From Paenibacillus eucommiae (GTDB taxonomy: Bacteria; Bacillota; Bacilli; Paenibacillales; NBRC-103111), in the NCBI RefSeq assembly GCF_017874215.1, contig NZ_JAGGLB010000004.1, positions 248,001 to 312,000 of the forward strand: a DNA stretch of 64,000 nt, given 5' to 3'. The position numbers were made by a program, and so were the translations under genes. Below the pieces are notes generated by a model that saw only the letters and a list, made by a program, of their open reading frames with translations, did not search any database and was not told where the DNA came from. Positions 1 through 9,027 of this stretch are shown piece after piece (the stretch's first letter is position 1; each line of letters starts with the position of its first letter).

Positions 1-993
1 GGAATCCTCTGATGACCACGTGCCATTGGTTTCTGCGTTCAATCCGACCATGAATTTCCAGTAAGGCTCCCGATTGGACAGCTTGTAGTCGGTAATGCCG
101 GCATAAATAAAGGAGAAGTTGACAAGCTGCTGAACCACAAAAAAAACGGCGACTACCCCCACCATCTTTTGTAATATAGAGCGGGCCTGCTTCTGCTTAA
201 AAAGGGTCTTGCCAAACGGGACAAGCTGAATAAGAACCACATACACTACAAATCCCACAATAAAAAAACTACCCAAAGGCCTGATAACATTCCCCAAAGC
301 AAAGCATATACCAATGAAAATCCAGTTGTACTTCGCCGTCATTCCTTTATGAAGGATAAAATAGCAGCCCAGAAAAAATAAAAAAACCGACAAATGCTGA
401 TTCGTCAGCACCGAACACATAACAATATTGGGTATGTAGAACGCAAACAGCAGCGCCGACACTCTCCCGCAAAACTCATTAAACACCTTCGCCGCGGTCA
501 AATAAATCACATAAATGGTAGCTGCGCTGAAAACGATATTCGCGATCTTCAGTATGATAATCGGATCCCCGAACAGCTTGATCATTAAAGCTTCATACAC
601 CGTAAACCCCAGCTGATAGGTCCAATTGGTAAAATACTCTGCATGACCAACGGAAAAGTCCCCGCCCGCCAATCTTAAGGCCGTATCATGCATAACAGCA
701 AAATCCGAAACAGGCGGCGTATCAATCATGAGAATCCATACAACTCTTAGCACTACAGCAGCGGCCATTAACAGCACTAGAAAAAGCCTGCGTGACATAT
801 AGGCCGTAACCACATGTACCAATGCCAAAAGAACAGCATACACAACAAAAAGAGCACCCAACATCTTTGAAACTGAAGCATTGACAAAAAACATGTTAAC
901 AAAAGTTGAAACAAACGTAACCCCAAAAAATATAATTCCAAAGCAAGCCAGAAGCTTGGAAGCCATCCAGCCGCTTTTTTGAAGCTTGTCCAT
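1..993 (-). CDS. GT39/PMT-type membrane glycosyltransferase, 5' part only (runs off the window)
   Basis: An open frame of 331 codons starts at ATG 991-993 and continues past base 1, so the C-terminus is outside the window. A purine-rich site (AGGAAGG) lies about 8 bases before the ATG. The protein is strongly hydrophobic, with about eight membrane segments in this part. After two N-terminal helices comes an acidic loop at residues 91-97 (DTPPVSD), the place where GT-C glycosyltransferases of the ArnT/PMT type carry their catalytic acid, followed by alternating helices and short loops. Family knowledge suggests transfer of a sugar from a polyprenyl-phosphate donor at the outer membrane face. 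Substrate unknown. It could also be an uncharacterised GT-C homologue. lspA lies just upstream on the same strand. Confidence 0.6.
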   Translation of the reverse strand, partial: MDKLQKSGWMASKLLACFGIIFFGVTFVSTFVNMFFVNASVSKMLGALFVVYAVLLALVHVVTAYMSRRLFLVLLMAAAVVLRVVWILMIDTPPVSDFAVMHDTALRLAGGDFSVGHAEYFTNWTYQLGFTVYEALMIKLFGDPIIILKIANIVFSAATIYVIYLTAAKVFNEFCGRVSALLFAFYIPNIVMCSVLTNQHLSVFLFFLGCYFILHKGMTAKYNWIFIGICFALGNVIRPLGSFFIVGFVVYVVLIQLVPFGKTLFKQKQARSILQKMVGVVAVFFVVQQLVNFSFIYAGITDYKLSNREPYWKFMVGLNAETNGTWSSEDS

Positions 994-1083
994 ATGTTCT
1001 TCCTTCCTGAAATGCTCTACGTACACGGTGGCATACGGTTTACCGCACTGTCTCCGCTCGCGGTTCCGTCTACCTTACGTTCC

Positions 1084-1560
1084 TCACTCCGTTACGGATT
1101 CTTTCTCTTTACGTGAGGTACGAAATAAATCAAACATCATCAAGATTGCACCACAGACAATGCCGGAATCGGCAATATTGAAGGTTGCAAACGTATAGTT
1201 AATAAAGGCGAAATGAAAGCTTAGAAAATCAACTACTTCCCCAAACAAAGCGCGATCCAGATAATTCCCGACAGCTCCGCCAAGAATAAGACCTAATGCG
1301 ATAAGCTGCAGCCGGGTTCCGGAAGTCTTGATTTTGTTCATATACCAGATGATCCCGACAATCACAATACTGGTAACGACGAGAAAAAACCAGCGCTGCC
1401 CTTCCAAAATGGAAAAAGCCGCTCCATTGTTTCTTTGCGAAGTAATCGAGAAAAAATCCCCAATCACACTTCTCACATCACCGATGTCCAAATATTTCAC
1501 AATCAACCATTTCGTAACCTGGTCTACCACAAAAACGAGCAATGCAATCAAATAATACAC
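1084..1560 (-). CDS. lspA: Lipoprotein signal peptidase (signal peptidase II), first copy
   Basis: This membrane aspartyl protease removes the signal peptide of prolipoproteins in front of the lipidated cysteine. The catalytic aspartates sit in the family motifs NYLDR and FNIADS, and four membrane helices are visible. I place the start at GTG 1558-1560 because GGAGGAA (1566-1572) lies five bases before it and the protein then begins VYYLIALLVFVVDQ, as the family does. A longer frame back to ATG 1608 lacks such a site. Length 158 residues, normal. A second, diverged copy is at 58427-58918. The membrane glycosyltransferase gene follows 90 bases downstream. Confidence 0.93.
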   Translation of the reverse strand: MYYLIALLVFVVDQVTKWLIVKYLDIGDVRSVIGDFFSITSQRNNGAAFSILEGQRWFFLVVTSIVIVGIIWYMNKIKTSGTRLQLIALGLILGGAVGNYLDRALFGEVVDFLSFHFAFINYTFATFNIADSGIVCGAILMMFDLFRTSRKEKESVTE

Positions 1561-1658
1561 AAAAGTTCCTCCGATTCGATCGATGGCTTGATCAATAATT
1601 AATAACATAATACCACAATCTGAAGCACAATTTGAATTTTCGTGACTTTAATGCCAAT

Positions 1659-1739
1659 ACTAGCACATATATGTTTAACACTAGCTCTTGTATGTCGGCA
1701 CTAGTTCATACATGTTAGCACTAACTCTTATATGTTCAA
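1659..1739 (+). repeat. Four degenerate direct repeats of about 20 bp upstream of ktrB
   Basis: Units beginning ACTAGC, ACTAGC, ACTAGT and ACTAAC start at 1659, 1680, 1700 and 1720, spaced 21, 20 and 20 bases. Each continues with a near copy of TC-TATATGTT. The array lies between the divergent lspA and ktrB genes and ends about 40 bases before the ktrB start. The spacing is two helical turns, so it could be an operator array, but no binder is known. Confidence 0.6.
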
Positions 1740-1781
1740 CTTGTAAGCAATATGGTATTCTACCCTAAGAGGTGAACCTAG

Positions 1782-3122
1782 TTGAAGCTTTCTTCTTTAT
1801 ATCTCAAACTTACACCGCCACAAATACTGGCGTCTGGCTTCGCCATGATCATCCTGGTGGGCACTATTTTACTGAAACTGCCCATTTCCAACAAGACTGG
1901 TCACCCCTTCCCGTTTATCGACGCTTTATTTACTGCAACATCGGCGATGTGTGTAACTGGATTATCGGTTGTGGATATAAAAACACAATTCTCAACGTTC
2001 GGACAAATCATAATCTTGATTCTGGTACAGCTTGGTGGCATAGGTTTTATGACCATGGCAACCTGGTTCGCCATTATGTGGCGGAAAAGAATTTCGCTGC
2101 GCGACCGGCTTGTACTCAAAGAATCCATGAACCACTCCAATATCGAAGGCATCGTCCGTCTCTTGGTAAGGGTCATTCTCTTCTCGATTACGATCGAGGG
2201 GACCGCCGCTGTTGTGTTCGCCTGGCGCTGGTCTTTTGAAATGCCTCTTGGACAAGCGATTTATTTTGGCATTTTCCATGCCGTGTCGATTTTCAACAAT
2301 GCCGGATTTGACCTGTTTGGCGGGTACCAAAGCTTGAATCACGAGGTTGACGATATCATCTTCAATATAATCTCGATGATTCTCATCATTCTCGGCGGAA
2401 TCGGCTTTATCGTTATGTCCGACCTGATCGAATACCGCAAAACACGCAAGCTGTCTTTACACAGCAAAGTCGTTCTGTCTGCTTCGGGCGTATTAATTCT
2501 GCTTGGAGCTGTTGTAATTTTCGTTTTTGAATATACGAATTCACTCACACTCGGCCCACTAGGTGGCGGCGGCAAAACGCTGGCTTCCTTCTTCCAGTCG
2601 GTCAGCCTGCGCTCAGCGGGCACCAGCACACTCGATATTGCCAGTTTGAGAGAAGGAACGCAATTTTTCATGGTCGTGCTCATGTTTATCGGCGCTGCTC
2701 CAGGCTCGACAGGAGGCGGCATCAAAATTACCACCTTCACCATTCTGATCGGAGCTATCATTGCGATGATTCGCGGAAAGGATGATGTCATCCTCTTCCG
2801 TCATCGTTTACCCAAGGATAACATCTACAAAGCGATTACGATTACACTGATGGCCCTCGCCCTGGTAGTCGTTTCTACGATGATCTTATCTACAACCCAA
2901 GACCATCAATTTTTGATGATTCTTTTTGAAACGACATCGGCCTTTGGCACCGTCGGACTCAGCATGGGACTCACACCAGATCTGACCCTTTCCGGCAAAA
3001 TATTAATAATACTATTGATGTTCATCGGAAGAATAGGTGCATTAACCCTAGCCTACGCGCTCCAGCCAAAAAGCAAAAAAGAGCTCTACCGACACCCGGA
3101 AGGAAAAATCATCATCGGATAG
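1782..3122 (+). CDS. ktrB: Ktr/Trk-type potassium channel subunit
   Basis: TrkH/KtrB superfamily channel subunit that takes up K+ with a cytoplasmic KtrA-type regulator. Four pore-loop repeats can be read in order, each with its filter glycine: ATSAMCVTGL (about residue 55), SIFNNAGFDLF (about 170), RSAGTSTLD (about 280) and TTSAFGTVGLS (about 390). Ten or so hydrophobic segments fit the four M1-P-M2 units. Length 446 is normal. The start is TTG 1782 with GAGGTG six to ten bases before it. No ktrA is adjacent, so the regulator must be elsewhere. The 20-bp repeats just upstream may control it. Confidence 0.93.
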   Translation: MKLSSLYLKLTPPQILASGFAMIILVGTILLKLPISNKTGHPFPFIDALFTATSAMCVTGLSVVDIKTQFSTFGQIIILILVQLGGIGFMTMATWFAIMWRKRISLRDRLVLKESMNHSNIEGIVRLLVRVILFSITIEGTAAVVFAWRWSFEMPLGQAIYFGIFHAVSIFNNAGFDLFGGYQSLNHEVDDIIFNIISMILIILGGIGFIVMSDLIEYRKTRKLSLHSKVVLSASGVLILLGAVVIFVFEYTNSLTLGPLGGGGKTLASFFQSVSLRSAGTSTLDIASLREGTQFFMVVLMFIGAAPGSTGGGIKITTFTILIGAIIAMIRGKDDVILFRHRLPKDNIYKAITITLMALALVVVSTMILSTTQDHQFLMILFETTSAFGTVGLSMGLTPDLTLSGKILIILLMFIGRIGALTLAYALQPKSKKELYRHPEGKIIIG

Positions 3123-3182
3123 TCCGGCTGTTGACATTCACATGAATTTTCTCACCGAAATCTGCTGCAGGAGGAATCATAA

Positions 3183-3668
3183 TCATTTCTTTTGCAGCTC
3201 GGATTTCTGTTCCCCTTCATTAATCGCTAGCGAGATCGCATATACTTTCTCCTGCAAAACCAGCAATTGCTCCAAATCCTTTTTCTCCAAACGCAAATAA
3301 TATTTCTCCATCAGAGCCATATCCGCTTCCGACATTTTTTTGTGATATTGCAACCCCTTTTCCGCCAACGAAACAATGATTTCCCTGCGGTTTTTCAAAT
3401 TAATTTCCCGCTTCACGTAATTCTCTTTCTCCATCTTGCTTATTAACTGACTGGCAGCACTGGGCGTTGTGGAGAAGCTTTCAGCAATTTCCTTAACGGT
3501 TTTGGGGCTATCCTTAATCTCTTCCAGAAGAAGCCCCTGCTTGGATGTAAGATTCGCATAATCGTCGCTCAACAGGTTCTTATAATCCTGCAAAAAAATC
3601 GCACTTGTTGCATCCGCTACCGTTTTTATTTTATAGGCCAGTGCCTGTTTATCCTTAATATCATCCAT
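3183..3668 (-). CDS. MarR-family transcriptional regulator
   Basis: A 161-residue winged-helix protein of the MarR family. The centre reads LTSKQGLLLEEI, then TVKEIAESFSTTPSAASQLI (the helix-turn-helix), then a wing with NLKNRREIIVSLAEKG, and dimerisation helices at both ends. Start chosen at ATG 3668 because AAGGAG lies eight bases before it; an in-frame ATG at 3692 has no such site. The gene is convergent with ktrB (60-base gap). A sigma-A-like promoter overlapping an inverted repeat precedes it, so self-repression is plausible. Target genes and ligand cannot be inferred. Confidence 0.88.
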   Translation of the reverse strand: MDDIKDKQALAYKIKTVADATSAIFLQDYKNLLSDDYANLTSKQGLLLEEIKDSPKTVKEIAESFSTTPSAASQLISKMEKENYVKREINLKNRREIIVSLAEKGLQYHKKMSEADMALMEKYYLRLEKKDLEQLLVLQEKVYAISLAINEGEQKSELQKK

Positions 3669-3706
3669 GCCTAGAACTCCTTTATTTTTCATCTGATTCT
3701 GGCTAT

Positions 3707-3735
3707 AGTATACACTAATTTATTTGTTTTAGTCA
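3707..3735 (-). promoter_or_regulatory. Probable promoter and operator of the MarR gene
   Basis: On the minus strand TGACTA and TATACT are 17 bases apart. Inside the spacer an inverted repeat ACTAA-N10-TTAGT (3714-3733) could bind the MarR dimer. The -35 hexamer is poor. Confidence 0.4.
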
Positions 3736-3943
3736 CCTTAACATTTAAGCCACTTTTTTGTTATGCCCTGCATGTGTCCCCTCATTAAATCTTTCAATAA
3801 GTTTTTTCTGTTTTATCTACAAAATGGCAAACTCGCCGATTAAACCACCTTGCTGGCATCAGCTTATTTTGGGATTTAACAGCACAATTGCACTTACCTC
3901 AGAAAAAGCAATCTGACACATAAGCCACCACCCGCCGCCCCTA

Positions 3944-3998
3944 CCATCCAAAAACCATCTATATGCCATCTATTTACCATCTGATCGCCATCTAAATG
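3944..3998. repeat. Five tandem 11-bp units (CCATCT-N5)
   Basis: Perfectly phased 11-base units at 3944, 3955, 3966, 3977 and 3988: CCATCCAAAAA, CCATCTATATG, CCATCTATTTA, CCATCTGATCG, CCATCTAAATG. The first six bases are constant except one; the last five vary. One helical turn per unit puts the constant hexamer on one DNA face. It lies in the 340-base gap between the marR promoter and the terminator of the SLH-GH18 gene. I see nothing else in that gap. Confidence 0.75.
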
Positions 3999-4002
3999 AA
4001 AG

Positions 4003-4030
4003 AAAACAGAAAAAGCGCCATTACGGCGCT
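4003..4030 (-). terminator. Intrinsic terminator of the SLH-GH18 gene
   Basis: AGCGCC / GGCGCT stem with a five-base loop (4014-4030), followed on the minus strand by TTTTTCTGTTTT. It lies 48 bases after the stop of the gene at 4078. Confidence 0.8.
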
Positions 4031-4077
4031 AGATCCATTTTTCAACTCAACCTTTTCTTAGTTCTTTATTTTGTTCT

Positions 4078-5727
4078 TTATTTAGCTGATTGTTGGCCAA
4101 TGAGCACCCAATCTGCCGCTGTATAGCTGCCCATGAACCATAAGGAGACTCCCTTGAGGTCATAAAACTTGGCGAGCCAGAGCTTTTTGGCAATGCTTTG
4201 TGTGTCCTCATAGTACATCTCATGACTCCCACGTGCATCCTCGAACCAAGCTTGCTTCACAAAATAAGGCAGCATCCACGTTTGGGTAACGCCTGCCATG
4301 GCTAATCGTTTTTCCACATCTGCAATCGCCGGGCTTACTGGAGCTCTCGTTACACCATTGGTCGTAACCCACTGGTTAGCCTGTTTGGAGATACCAAGCA
4401 CTAGCTTTTCTTTAGGAATAGATGCAAGTGCTATTTGGACTGTATCATTGACGAGCGGCAATGGTGCCGAGGGCAGCTTACTTTCATTTGGGGTTAAGCC
4501 ACTATGCGTGAAGTCATATGCCATAAGGATAACCAAATCAGCCAGCTTGCCGATTCCCTTAAGATCGTAGCCTGGATAATAATAAGTTGGAGGTACTGAA
4601 ACAGATAAAGTATAAGTACCGAGCTGATCTTTCAGGTCCTGAAGAAATGCAAGATAATCCGCAGCGCTTGACGCTTCCCGCAAGCCTTCAAAGTCAATGC
4701 TTACCCCCGTAAATTGGTAGGTCGGATTGTTTAGGGTTATGAGCAAGGAAGAGATAAATGCCTTCTGGGCAGGCTTGTCCTTGAGAAAGTCCTTCAAATT
4801 GTTGCTATCGTAAAATACCATCAGCTCTTTGCTGATTTGAGCGGTATCTGCCGCTGCTATGACTTCCTCGGAGCCGAGTGGAATGCGGTTAACTGTTGTG
4901 TCGGTATTTAACTTTGCAGTTCCAGTTGTCGCGTATTCCAGGTGAGACCAGCCAAAGATCACATCGGAGAGCTTGTTCATTTGGGTAATCGCCCCGTACG
5001 ATTCTATGGCATAAAAACCGGTGAAATCTATTTTTTGTCCGGCAATAGTTGTATCTATTAAACGATAGATCACTGCAGCTGCCTGCTTACGAATCAATGG
5101 CTCCTTGGGCTTAAAGCCAGCTGTATCGCCCTCCATAATGCCTCGATGTGCAGTGTAATAGACATAGGGCTGCATGGCCTCATTTATCGTCGTTTGATCC
5201 TTAAAAGCACGTGAAGCCCGCTCCTGCTTCCAATCTGTCGCTAGCCATTGCTGGCGTACATCTTCGCTCTCTGAATCTAGCAGAAATTTTCCCATTAGCA
5301 TAGCTACTTCTTGACGAGTTATCGTTTGTGCAGGATGGAACAATCCCGCTTTATCTAGTAAACTATCTACCCATTTCCGCTCATACGCAACAGAAATATA
5401 AGGCGCAGACCACCGATCCTTGGCTACATCTGCAGGGATACTTCCTGTGGCTTGCTTCGTTTCTATTTTCGCGGCCATAACGAGCAGCTTTATAAAAGCC
5501 TCTCGAGACAACGCTTCACTAGGACGATAGGTTTGATCAGAGAATCCATCAATGATCCCTAAAGCTGATAAAGTATAAATCGGGTCGCGCGAGTAATCAA
5601 ATTCCTCATCTGTAAACGGCCGAAGCTGGACATCATACGCAAAAGCACTACTCGTAAACAACATAGCAAATAATAAAACCAATAATCCTGCCTTTAAACC
5701 TACTTTTAAGCCTACCTTTTTTAGCAT
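4078..5727 (-). CDS. Secreted SLH-anchored glycoside hydrolase family 18 protein (YaaH-like)
   Basis: Exported, cell-wall-bound hydrolase. Order: signal peptide (residues 1-30, ending TSSAFA), three SLH repeats up to about residue 220 (signatures LGIIDGFSDQTYRPSEALSR, TITRQEVAMLMGKFL and MEGDTAGFKPKEPLIRKQAA), then a GH18 barrel. The GH18 catalytic strand reads GVSIDFEGL with the proton-donor Glu, and the later MAYDFTHSG and C-terminal LKGVSLWFMG match spore-cortex or chitinase-type members. SLH repeats bind pyruvylated wall polymer; GH18 members of this branch cut GlcNAc-containing glycans. Start ATG 5727 chosen for AGAAGGAG seven bases upstream; a longer frame to 5787 has none. Substrate is inference. 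Confidence 0.88.
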   Translation of the reverse strand: MLKKVGLKVGLKAGLLVLLFAMLFTSSAFAYDVQLRPFTDEEFDYSRDPIYTLSALGIIDGFSDQTYRPSEALSREAFIKLLVMAAKIETKQATGSIPADVAKDRWSAPYISVAYERKWVDSLLDKAGLFHPAQTITRQEVAMLMGKFLLDSESEDVRQQWLATDWKQERASRAFKDQTTINEAMQPYVYYTAHRGIMEGDTAGFKPKEPLIRKQAAAVIYRLIDTTIAGQKIDFTGFYAIESYGAITQMNKLSDVIFGWSHLEYATTGTAKLNTDTTVNRIPLGSEEVIAAADTAQISKELMVFYDSNNLKDFLKDKPAQKAFISSLLITLNNPTYQFTGVSIDFEGLREASSAADYLAFLQDLKDQLGTYTLSVSVPPTYYYPGYDLKGIGKLADLVILMAYDFTHSGLTPNESKLPSAPLPLVNDTVQIALASIPKEKLVLGISKQANQWVTTNGVTRAPVSPAIADVEKRLAMAGVTQTWMLPYFVKQAWFEDARGSHEMYYEDTQSIAKKLWLAKFYDLKGVSLWFMGSYTAADWVLIGQQSAK

Positions 5728-5880
5728 ATTAGCTCCTTCTATTGAGATATCTGATCTGGACAAATAAGGTGTCCTCATAAAGTACAACTATAATATAGAC
5801 GTGTGCAAATAGAAATTAGTTTCGAAAATGGACATAGCATATCAACACAACACAGCGCTATCTGCATACGGTACATCAAA

Positions 5881-5916
5881 TAAAAAAAGCAGCCTCCGAC
5901 TATGTCGAAGACTACT
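5881..5916 (-). terminator. Intrinsic terminator of the histidine kinase gene
   Basis: A 13-bp stem with a few G-U pairs (5888-5900 with 5904-5916, three-base loop) is followed on the minus strand by seven Ts and ATTT. It lies 110 bases after the kinase stop. Confidence 0.8.
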
Positions 5917-6026
5917 AAAAAGACTGATTATAGGTATTTAATCCTATAATTTTCAAAAAAAAGATTGTTTTATTGGTTAATTTTTACTATAATACAATAT
6001 GAATGAAATGATGGTAAAAAAGTTTA

Positions 6027-7931
6027 TTAACTTTCAGACACAGCAGGAAACCGAAGAATCGCCTCCGTTCCTACTCCCTTCTCACTTTTAAACTCAATGG
6101 TCCCCTCCATAACTTCTATGATGCGGAACGTTACCATCAAGCCAAGTCCGGTTCCTTTCGTTTTCATCGAGAAATAGGGTTCCCCTAATTTGCCTAGCGC
6201 TACGGGCTCCATGCCTTCACCGTTATCCTTGATGTGCATAATGATTTGACCCGCTTCTTCGTACGCCCAGATGTGGATTTCTCCCTCGATCTGCAAGGCT
6301 TCAATACTGTTTTTGATCACATTGATCAAGGCCTGTTTGAACTTCGAGGAGTTTCCGTGAATGTAAAGCGCTGGTGGAATATCCATCTGGATCTGTCCAC
6401 CCTGCAAACGGACCATTGGAAGAATCATGCCCTCAATCTGATGCAGCTCCGCACCAATATCAAGTACCGTCACATCTTCAATCTGCGGCTTCGCAAACGT
6501 TAGAAAATCTGTGATGATGTTAGCCGCCCTATCCAGCTCCTCCACCGCTAAAGCCATATACTTTTTTCCCTTATCGTCCTCATTGCCCTTCTCTATAAGA
6601 AGCTGCAAAAAACCGCGCGTTACCTGCAGAGGATTCCTCACTTCATGGGCAACTGATGCCGCCAACTCACTAATAATTTCCATCTTTTCTGAATGCTGAA
6701 GTTGGTTATTATGCAGCTCCAGCTTCTTTGAATAGTTAATCAACTGATCGTGGTAGCTCGCAAGCCTTTTTCCTAACAGAACAACAAGGCAAACAACAAA
6801 GGCCAGAGCCCCTAATTTCCAATAAAATAATTCCGAGGCCTGATCACTCATGTAGAACTTAACAAGATCCACTGTGCCAGCTACTGCAAATAAGCCGAAA
6901 CCACCGGAAAATAAAAGAGCATCCTTGTTTCCTTTAATCGCATAAATGAGCGAGAAGCTGACGAGTACAATCGATTCAAGCAGCATAAAGAAGCCAAGAA
7001 TCGTAACCGTAGCAAAAAAATAAGCATTGTTGAAGCTAAAATTCGAAGCATAATTGAAGATCAGGAACAGGATGCAAAACGAAGAATAGACTGCCTGGAG
7101 CCTTCCAAGCCTCTTTATAAGAGAGAAGTAGCCAGGACCGAAGATTTTTTCGAAAAAGAAATACAAAGCAGGCAGAAATATGTATAGGGAAAGATCGAAG
7201 AAAACGGGATAAATACCTGCATGCTGTTTATAAAAGGTAAATAAATAAGGAGAGTAGGTGATCAATAGCACACCTATGGTCAGGTTGATGATGCTTAACA
7301 AAATCCATGTGGAGAATTGAGGTTTTTTAAGAAAAATAGAGACCATCAGCATCGTAAGCGAAATAAACAGCAGCGTGCTTCCGAAAGTAACACTCCATTG
7401 ATCCCCTTTGACAAAAAGCGCCATCAAGCTGCTGAACTCTCCAACCAGCACTTCTTTACCAAGTCCGATCCGCCCCATTTCACTCTCTGCCATAATGATT
7501 AATGTCTTTCCTGAATCCTCACGGTCTAAGGGCAGTAGGATTCTATTGACGTCATATAAAACATTTCGAGCAGACTCATATACCTTGCGGTCTCCGATGA
7601 AAATGATCAGGTTCTGGGCATACACCTTACCGAGATATACTCCGTGGAGGTCTGAATCCACCTCTGGCAGTTCCATTCTTATCCAAGCTGACGACATTCC
7701 CTTGGGCTTACTCAGCAAAAGGCTCTGTGAATTGCACTGTAACCAGCCGTCCTTACTTTGCACCTCTGAGCTTTTCATCGAGGCTATCGGTTCAGCACCC
7801 CACTTGATTTGCCACTCTCCGATGACCTCCATCTTTTGTTCAGTCGCTGCACTTACAGGGATTCGAACCGATACGAACATACAAAACTCTAATAGAACGA
7901 ATACGGCCATGATTTTAGGCACAATTTTCAT
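6027..7931 (-). CDS. Membrane sensor histidine kinase with 7TMR-DISM input
   Basis: 634 residues. Signal peptide or first helix, then an extracellular beta domain of the 7TMR-DISM extracellular type (about 30-180), seven membrane helices (about 190-410), a short coiled segment, and a transmitter: H-box ELAASVAHEVRNPLQ (phosphoacceptor His), N-box NVIKNSIEAL, G1 DNGEGM and G2 GTGLGLMV. All catalytic boxes are intact. Start ATG 7931 preferred because GAGGTG lies just before it; the frame extends upstream to 8069 without a ribosome site. No response regulator is adjacent, so it is an orphan kinase, as are many sporulation or stress kinases in this group. Ligand unknown. Confidence 0.87.
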   Translation of the reverse strand: MKIVPKIMAVFVLLEFCMFVSVRIPVSAATEQKMEVIGEWQIKWGAEPIASMKSSEVQSKDGWLQCNSQSLLLSKPKGMSSAWIRMELPEVDSDLHGVYLGKVYAQNLIIFIGDRKVYESARNVLYDVNRILLPLDREDSGKTLIIMAESEMGRIGLGKEVLVGEFSSLMALFVKGDQWSVTFGSTLLFISLTMLMVSIFLKKPQFSTWILLSIINLTIGVLLITYSPYLFTFYKQHAGIYPVFFDLSLYIFLPALYFFFEKIFGPGYFSLIKRLGRLQAVYSSFCILFLIFNYASNFSFNNAYFFATVTILGFFMLLESIVLVSFSLIYAIKGNKDALLFSGGFGLFAVAGTVDLVKFYMSDQASELFYWKLGALAFVVCLVVLLGKRLASYHDQLINYSKKLELHNNQLQHSEKMEIISELAASVAHEVRNPLQVTRGFLQLLIEKGNEDDKGKKYMALAVEELDRAANIITDFLTFAKPQIEDVTVLDIGAELHQIEGMILPMVRLQGGQIQMDIPPALYIHGNSSKFKQALINVIKNSIEALQIEGEIHIWAYEEAGQIIMHIKDNGEGMEPVALGKLGEPYFSMKTKGTGLGLMVTFRIIEVMEGTIEFKSEKGVGTEAILRFPAVSES

Positions 7932-8084
7932 GGAGCACCTCATCATGATATTATTGGCAATCAGGCAATGTATAGTATGTTTTTCGACGAAGTTCGATAA
8001 TTTCCCTTCTTTATCCTGCAAAAACATTGTTAAATTTTGAAAAATAAGTAGTATTCCCACAGAATACATCTGATTTTCTACTTC

Positions 8085-8354
8085 CTATCGTATAAAGCGC
8101 CGTACAATGCCATAAACCAACAGAATAACCGTGACCGCCCAAGTAAAAAGAAAAGCGATCCCCAGCCCAATATTGGCGTCAACATACGCATTCCGATCAT
8201 TATCATACACAGCATAGGACACCGGAAGGGCCAGAATAATAAATAGCAGCACACTCCATATTCCCGCCCCTGCCCTCTTGCTCTTCATCATTTTCCACAA
8301 AAAGAAATGGGCAGCAGCCAACAACGCAAGCGTACAAATATATACTAGTGTCAT
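8085..8354 (-). CDS. Small membrane protein of unknown function (about 3 helices)
   Basis: 89 residues with three hydrophobic segments (LVYICTLALLAAAHFFL, IWSVLLFIILALPVSYAVY, IGLGIAFLFTWAVTVILLVY) separated by basic loops. AAGGAGGT (8362-8369) lies seven bases before ATG 8354, which decides against the upstream ATG at 8360. It sits upstream of the histidine kinase with a 150-base gap. No family recognised. Confidence 0.65.
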   Translation of the reverse strand: MTLVYICTLALLAAAHFFLWKMMKSKRAGAGIWSVLLFIILALPVSYAVYDNDRNAYVDANIGLGIAFLFTWAVTVILLVYGIVRRFIR

Positions 8355-8410
8355 ACCCATACACCTCCTTCTCCTTCTCCCTCTCCAGTCTTCTGCGATA
8401 ACCATCCTAG

Positions 8411-8905
8411 TTCAGAAAGACGCCTTCCGGCGCCTTTGAGGTGCTTGTTCGTGACGCCGGTGCCTGGATGAGGGAATGGGTGCGGGCTCCAACTGCTGAG
8501 ATGAGCTTAGATCAGCTTAGATCGGCTGAGAGGAACTCAAATAAGCTGAAAGGAACCCGGAGGAACCGCTGCTTTAACGATGTTTTTCATCGTTAAAAGC
8601 ACCAGGTCCTCTCCACAACCTTGCTTTAACGATGAAAAACATCGTTAAAACCTCTTATAGCCACCCTCAGAGGCCATCCGCCCTCTTTTAACGATGAAAT
8701 ACATCGTTAAGTGAAGCACACGCTCATTTCGGAAGATGCGGGCTGCTAGTTAGGTTGCTAACTGGGTTGCTAATTGGGATACTAACTGGGCTCTAGCTAG
8801 GCTACTACTGTCGCCTTTCCTCCCAACTCCATCCCCTCTCAGCCGCAATCGCACGAACATGCCACGCTCAACCGGACTGCCAGCAAGGGCTCCCCACGCT
8901 TTATG
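8411..8905. repeat. Dispersed intergenic repeat, copy A (plus orientation)
   Basis: This gene-free stretch is one copy of a repeat family also present at about 10738-11195 (reversed), 51940-52245 and 63143-63685. Shared blocks in order: GCTTGTTCGTGACG, a GAGGGAATG-GGGCTCC block, a palindrome cluster (8573-8711), then a right end with CCATCCCCTCTCAGC, CGAACATG and CGGACTGCCAGCAAGG. The two outer ends are imperfect inverted copies of each other. No open frame of note lies inside. Confidence 0.75.
8573..8711. repeat. Palindrome cluster A: three 25-bp hairpin units
   Basis: Units TTTAACGATG-N5-CATCGTTAAA at 8573-8597, 8625-8649 and 8687-8711 (the last ends in G). Start-to-start distances are 52 and 62 bases. 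The spacers are also conserved with clusters B and C, for example CACCAGGTC and GAGGCCAT. Confidence 0.9.
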
Positions 8906-8933
8906 CTGAAAGGCACTTAAACTAGCTTATCTG

Positions 8934-8965
8934 TTAAAAGAAGGCTTGAGTGTTTTCAAACCTTC
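8934..8965 (-). terminator. Intrinsic terminator of the hydroxyacid dehydrogenase gene
   Basis: A ten-base stem (8940-8949 with 8956-8965, six-base loop) is followed on the minus strand by TTTTAAC. It lies 62 bases after the stop at 9028. Confidence 0.75.
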
Positions 8966-9027
8966 TTTCAAGTCTTCTTTTACAATATACTTTCCAGCTT
9001 TTCCAATCTTCCTGGTTTCAAACTTCG

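Noticed and set aside
8573..8711. Palindrome clusters as CRISPR arrays
   Set aside because: The units are perfect palindromes, and the spacers are conserved between clusters, not unique. No cas genes are present.
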